Assembly: GCA_000695745.1 (NCBI GenBank)
Contig: ASHK01000140.1
Span: 1-10,914 of the forward strand
Source of the DNA: Vibrio madracius
GTDB lineage: Bacteria > Pseudomonadota > Gammaproteobacteria > Enterobacterales > Vibrionaceae
DNA: 10,914 bases
Reading direction: 5' to 3'
Positions within the stretch are counted from its first letter, which is position 1; every line of letters starts with the position of its first letter. Positions 7,841 to 10,914 of this stretch are shown in pieces. The notes under the pieces are model-generated. The model was given only the letters and a program-made list of their open reading frames with translations, was not told the DNA's origin and ran no database searches. Position numbers and translations under genes: made by a program.

Positions 7841-8410
7841 ATGAACCTAGCCAACCATTTTCTTGTCGCTATGCCGGGGATGCAAGATCCCTACTTTCAG
7901 CGCAGCGTTATTTATGTATGTGAACATAATGAAGAAGGCGCAATGGGGATTATGATTAATACCCCTATTGATGTCACCGTTGCCAATATGCTCAAGCAAG
8001 TGCAGGTTGAGTTACCTATTGCCTCTCAAACCACTTACAGTAAAAGTCTCGATGAACCGGTCCTAAATGGTGGACCGGTTTCTGAAGATCGAGGCTTTAT
8101 CCTCCATAAACCCAAAGATAAATATCAGTCAAGCATACAGATCACCGATAAGGTTTCTGTTACGACATCAAAAGATATTTTGGCGGTGCTGGGTACTGAT
8201 GCCCAACCAGATAACTATCTAGTTGCTCTAGGCTACTCTGGATGGAGTGCTGGTCAACTTGAATCAGAGTTGGCTGAAAACTCTTGGTTAACGATCGAAG
8301 CCGACCCTAGCATTATCTTCGACACTCCAGTTGAAGAAAGATGGAGTACCGCCGTTGCTATGCTTGGCATCGATATTGCTCAGTTATCCACACAAGTTGG
8401 GCATGCCTAA
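7841..8410 (+). CDS. yqgE: YqgE/AlgH family protein (UPF0301)
   Basis: Member of the YqgE/AlgH (UPF0301, DUF179) family, whose molecular role is not established; AlgH was named for an effect on alginate production in Pseudomonas. The 189-residue protein has typical family features: [39 protein letters not shown] at the N-terminus, [15 protein letters not shown] in the middle and [15 protein letters not shown] followed by NSWL in the second half. There is no signal peptide or membrane segment. The ATG at 7841 is preferred over an in-frame GTG at 7826 because GGGAGAGG (7828-7835) sits just before it and [12 protein letters not shown] is the family start. It begins 17 bases after the gshB stop, so it is probably cotranscribed with gshB and ruvX, as in E. 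coli. Confidence 0.95.
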   Translation: MNLANHFLVAMPGMQDPYFQRSVIYVCEHNEEGAMGIMINTPIDVTVANMLKQVQVELPIASQTTYSKSLDEPVLNGGPVSEDRGFILHKPKDKYQSSIQITDKVSVTTSKDILAVLGTDAQPDNYLVALGYSGWSAGQLESELAENSWLTIEADPSIIFDTPVEERWSTAVAMLGIDIAQLSTQVGHA

Positions 8411-8444
8411 CCCCTTTACAGCACGACGTAAGAGACAAGACACT

Positions 8445-8870
8445 ATGACATCCAGAACCATTATCGCCTTCGATTTTGGAACCAAGAGTATTGGCAGCGC
8501 CATTGGCCAAGAAGTCACTGGCACTGCCAGTCCACTGAAAGCCTTCAAGGCCAAAGATGGCATTCCAAACTGGGATGATATTGAAGCTATGCTCAAAGAA
8601 TGGCAACCCGACCTGATCGTTGTTGGTTTGCCTACTGACCTACATGGCAAAGCTCTGGAAGACATTACTGCACGAGCGAAAAAGTTTGCTAATCGAATTC
8701 ATGGTCGATTTGGACTTCAAGTAGAGCTGCACGATGAACGTCTATCCACCGCAGAAGCGCGCGCAGAACTGTTTGAGATGGGCGGCTATAAAGCTTTGTC
8801 AAAGGGTAATGTCGACTGTCAGTCAGCAGTAGTGATTTTAGAAAGCTGGTTTGAAACTCAGTGGGCTTAA
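8445..8870 (+). CDS. ruvX: RuvX/YqgF family RNase H-fold protein (pre-16S rRNA processing nuclease)
   Basis: YqgF/RuvX has an RNase H/RuvC-like fold and is reported to mature the 5' end of 16S rRNA; a Holliday junction resolvase role was proposed earlier. The 141-residue protein shows [15 protein letters not shown] with Asp10, [18 protein letters not shown] (51-68), [24 protein letters not shown] with Glu98, and [16 protein letters not shown] with Asp124, which together give the expected acidic metal site. Length and motifs fit E. coli YqgF (138). The ATG at 8445 is chosen because it gives the family start ([17 protein letters not shown]); the ribosome binding site (AAGAGA) is modest. The upstream open frame from 8331 overlaps yqgE and is not family-like. 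It lies 34 bases after yqgE and ends the operon. Confidence 0.95.
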   Translation: MTSRTIIAFDFGTKSIGSAIGQEVTGTASPLKAFKAKDGIPNWDDIEAMLKEWQPDLIVVGLPTDLHGKALEDITARAKKFANRIHGRFGLQVELHDERLSTAEARAELFEMGGYKALSKGNVDCQSAVVILESWFETQWA

Positions 8871-8881
8871 GCTCAGTAACA

Positions 8882-8911
8882 AAAAAGGATGACCAATGAG
8901 TCATCCTTTTT
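8882..8911. terminator. Bidirectional terminator between ruvX and luxS
   Basis: AAAAAGGATGAC (8882-8893) and GTCATCCTTTTT (8900-8911) form a perfect 12-bp stem around CAATGA. The symmetry gives a T run on each strand, so it can stop the rsmE-gshB-yqgE-ruvX operon from the left (ruvX ends 11 bases before) and luxS from the right (stop about 50 bases away). Confidence 0.95.
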
Positions 8912-8960
8912 AATCGATTATGTCTACTCAACCTATTAAGGTCATTGATTAGACAGTGAA

Positions 8961-9479
8961 TTAATCGACTTTCAATTCTTGAAGCATTGACTCTGGCAGA
9001 GCCAGTTCGTCGTTTTTATTTACTTGAATACCCGCCGCAATAATCGCTTCAGCAATCGCTTTTGCCTCTTCTAACGAGTGCATAGCCGCCGTACCACACT
9101 GATACTCATTAAGCTCAGGAATCTTGTTCTGGCTTTCTACTTTCAGCACATCTTGCATCGCGCTTAACCACGCATCCGCCACTTGCTGCTCTGAAGGCGT
9201 ACCAATCAAGCTCATGTAAAAACCGGTACGGCAACCCATCGGAGAAATATCGATGATTTCCACTGCATCGCCATTCAAGTGAGCACGCATAAAGCCTGCG
9301 TAAAGATGCTCAAGTGTGTGGATGCCCTTCTCAGAAAGGATATCTTTGTTTGGCGCCGTAAAACGTAGGTCAAATACCGTGATGGTGTCGCCTTTAGGGG
9401 TTTGCATTGTTTTCGCAACACGTACTGCTGGTGCGTGCATTTTTGTGTGGTCTACCGTAAAGCTATCCAGTAGTGGCAT
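8961..9479 (-). CDS. luxS: S-ribosylhomocysteine lyase (AI-2 synthesis)
   Basis: LuxS splits S-ribosylhomocysteine into homocysteine and DPD, the precursor of autoinducer 2, so it serves both the activated methyl cycle and quorum sensing. The 172-residue protein has the usual length. The metal ligands are His54 and His58 in HTLEH (54-58) with Cys128 in [10 protein letters not shown]. The catalytic residues are Glu57 and Cys83 in [13 protein letters not shown]. The ATG lies behind a strong AAGGAG (9488-9493). It is on the same strand as gshA, 94 bases downstream, as in other Vibrio. It has its own candidate promoter and leader hairpins, and it shares the bidirectional terminator with ruvX. Confidence 0.98.
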   Translation of the reverse strand: MPLLDSFTVDHTKMHAPAVRVAKTMQTPKGDTITVFDLRFTAPNKDILSEKGIHTLEHLYAGFMRAHLNGDAVEIIDISPMGCRTGFYMSLIGTPSEQQVADAWLSAMQDVLKVESQNKIPELNEYQCGTAAMHSLEEAKAIAEAIIAAGIQVNKNDELALPESMLQELKVD

Positions 9480-9491
9480 GATTCATTCTCC

Positions 9492-9523
9492 TTAGCGTTA
9501 CTCACCGCTAACGCAGTGAGTAA
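9492..9523 (-). promoter_or_regulatory. Overlapping, mutually exclusive hairpins in the luxS leader
   Basis: On the minus strand TTACTCAC (9523-9516) can pair with GTGAGTAA (9505-9498), a perfect 8-bp stem. TTAGCG (9511-9506), inside that loop, can pair with CGCTAA (9497-9492), a perfect 6-bp stem whose last two bases are the AA of the AAGGAG ribosome binding site. With no bases linking the two right arms, both stems are unlikely to form fully together. The structure is seen; a regulatory role is inference. Confidence 0.45.
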
Positions 9524-9538
9524 GTGATTAGTGGCTCG

Positions 9539-9567
9539 ATTGTATGTGGCTACACCGTATGGTGCAA
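9539..9567 (-). promoter_or_regulatory. Candidate luxS promoter
   Basis: Read on the minus strand, TTGCAC (9567-9562) and TACAAT (9544-9539; five of six to TATAAT) are 17 bases apart, just after the gshA stop. The predicted start near 9532 gives a leader of about 53 bases that includes the overlapping hairpins. The -35 is only half matched. Readthrough from gshA is also possible, as no terminator lies between the genes. Confidence 0.5.
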
Positions 9568-9573
9568 CCTCAC

Positions 9574-10914
9574 TTACTTGTTCATCGCCTGCATACGTTC
9601 TGGGGTGAGGTAAGCAAAATAATGGGTTAGGAAATCATCAAAGCTTTCCTTATCCGATGCTTCAATCACTTTTTGCACCTCAACGGAACGAATGACCTCA
9701 GTTTCCATAAAATCGGACGAATATGCTTGATATTGGTGGTCTAAGTTCTTCTGACGATACTCTTTACCGAGCTCGCACCCTACTTTTCCTAAGCCACCTA
9801 ATGCTTTCGTTTTTTCCAGTATGCGGCCTGAAATGGATAGCTCAGGATTTTCATTCCAAGCCTCCAAGGTGTCGCAAACACTTTGGTACTCATTTCCACC
9901 ATGAGCGGCATCCATATGTTTAGCGATCTCCCTAAGATCCATAAACACACGTTTTACCCATGACTGGCTATCAAGCACTTCACCATCACAGCCTATTTTC
10001 AGCTCAAGACCAACCTGGCGACCTTCAATAATCACCTTGTTCCAGTTTTCACGCCAGCACTCAAGCTCACAATTGTCCATGGGCTCAGAGTCTTTAAGAG
10101 CACACCAAGTTAAGAACAGGTCTAAGAAACGAATCTGATCAGCGGTGATACCAATCGGGCTAAATGGGTTGACGTCCAGAGAACGAACTTCGATGTATTC
10201 GACCCCACCACGTGATAATGCTTCCGATGGTTTTTCGCCACTTTTAGCGACACGTTTAGGACGAATAGGTGCATACAGTTCATTTTCAATCTGTAAAACA
10301 TAGTCGTTAAGTTGACGATACTCACCGTCCACTTTGACACCAATTTTCGCGAAGTCCTCAGAAGGGGTATGGATTGCTTGATTTAATCCTTCAAGATATT
10401 GCTCAAGGCTGTTGAAACCGATCTTTAGTGCACTCTGAGCACTATTGGTATAACCCAAATCACTCAATCTAAGCGACGTTGCTTTGGGTAAATACAGCGT
10501 ACCGCCTACTTTCTCAAATGGCAGTTTGGTCTCTTTCCCTTGCAGGAACGACGAGCAAATTGCAGGGGACGCACCAAAGAAGTATGGGATTAACCAACCA
10601 AAACGGTAATAGTTGCGAATAAGACCGAAATAGGCTTCTGACTTCGCATCCTGACGTGCTTTTTCATCTTGTTCGCCAAATAGCGCATCCCAGAATGACT
10701 CAGGAAATGAGAAGTTAAAGTGCACACCTGAAATGATCTGCATTAAGCTGCCATAACGATGCTTTAGCCCTTGACGATAAAGTGTCTTCATCCTTCCAGA
10801 GTTTGAACTACCGTACTGAGCTAACGCGATATCATCTTCATCACCTACATAACAAGGCATTGATAATGGCCACAATTTCTCGTTGCCTAATTTGGTCTGA
10901 GTAAAATGATGGAT
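9574..10914 (-). CDS. gshA: Glutamate-cysteine ligase, N-terminus beyond the window edge
   Basis: GshA makes gamma-glutamylcysteine from glutamate, cysteine and ATP, the first and rate-limiting step of glutathione synthesis. The visible part is 446 residues in one open frame that runs off the right edge. By comparison with E. coli GshA (518 residues) about 85 N-terminal residues are outside. Conserved stretches include [107 protein letters not shown] and [21 protein letters not shown], covering much of the active-site region. The C-terminus ([10 protein letters not shown]) diverges from E. coli, as is normal between genera. luxS follows on the same strand. Confidence 0.97.
   Translation of the reverse strand: MHHFTQTKLGNEKLWPLSMPCYVGDEDDIALAQYGSSNSGRMKTLYRQGLKHRYGSLMQIISGVHFNFSFPESFWDALFGEQDEKARQDAKSEAYFGLIRNYYRFGWLIPYFFGASPAICSSFLQGKETKLPFEKVGGTLYLPKATSLRLSDLGYTNSAQSALKIGFNSLEQYLEGLNQAIHTPSEDFAKIGVKVDGEYRQLNDYVLQIENELYAPIRPKRVAKSGEKPSEALSRGGVEYIEVRSLDVNPFSPIGITADQIRFLDLFLTWCALKDSEPMDNCELECWRENWNKVIIEGRQVGLELKIGCDGEVLDSQSWVKRVFMDLREIAKHMDAAHGGNEYQSVCDTLEAWNENPELSISGRILEKTKALGGLGKVGCELGKEYRQKNLDHQYQAYSSDFMETEVIRSVEVQKVIEASDKESFDDFLTHYFAYLTPERMQAMNK

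Noticed and set aside
9553..9565. CACC-GTAT-GGTG palindrome between gshA and luxS as a gshA terminator
   Set aside because: Only four base pairs and no T run; it falls within the spacer of the candidate luxS promoter.

Overview
The window is an ordinary chromosomal housekeeping segment from a gammaproteobacterium, almost certainly a Vibrio or close relative. The reasons are the gene order (tkt divergent from metK, then sprT, an extracellular Dns-type nuclease, rsmE, gshB, yqgE and ruvX/yqgF, facing luxS and gshA on the other strand), the close match of every product to the Vibrio/enterobacterial families, and an eight-cysteine Dns/Vvn-type nuclease. I saw no mobile element, tRNA, rRNA, CRISPR array or phage gene. 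The species cannot be fixed from the sequence alone.

Layout. At 29-2023 (minus) is transketolase. A divergent intergenic region (2024-2348) follows, with a strong tandem MetJ operator next to a candidate metK promoter. S-adenosylmethionine synthetase metK (2349-3500, plus) ends in a clear rho-independent terminator. A 358-base gap with small inverted repeats leads to a DUF2189-type membrane protein (3859-4653), then the SprT-like metalloprotease (4735-5244) and a secreted endonuclease I/Dns (5341-6051). The conserved cluster rsmE-gshB-yqgE-ruvX (6132-8870) follows, closed by a perfect 12-bp hairpin terminator that also serves luxS from the opposite side. luxS (8961-9479) and gshA (9574 to beyond the window edge) are both on the minus strand.

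How the genes work together. MetK makes SAM, RsmE uses SAM, and LuxS recycles the S-ribosylhomocysteine that derives from spent SAM while releasing the AI-2 precursor DPD. GshA and GshB are the two steps of glutathione synthesis, and they lie on opposite sides of the convergent terminator. Dns degrades extracellular DNA; in Vibrio cholerae it is known to be repressed by the quorum regulator HapR.

What stands out. As given, rsmE and gshB are broken by three single-base indels, each in a run of two or three identical bases, between about 6632 and 7243. Repairing each by one base restores full-length, family-length proteins, so local sequence error is more likely than true gene loss. Other points worth checking are two mutually exclusive hairpins in the luxS leader, one reaching into its ribosome binding site; a possible LuxR/HapR-type site before dns; and the structured gap after metK. 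I did not find convincing evidence of a new biological system here.
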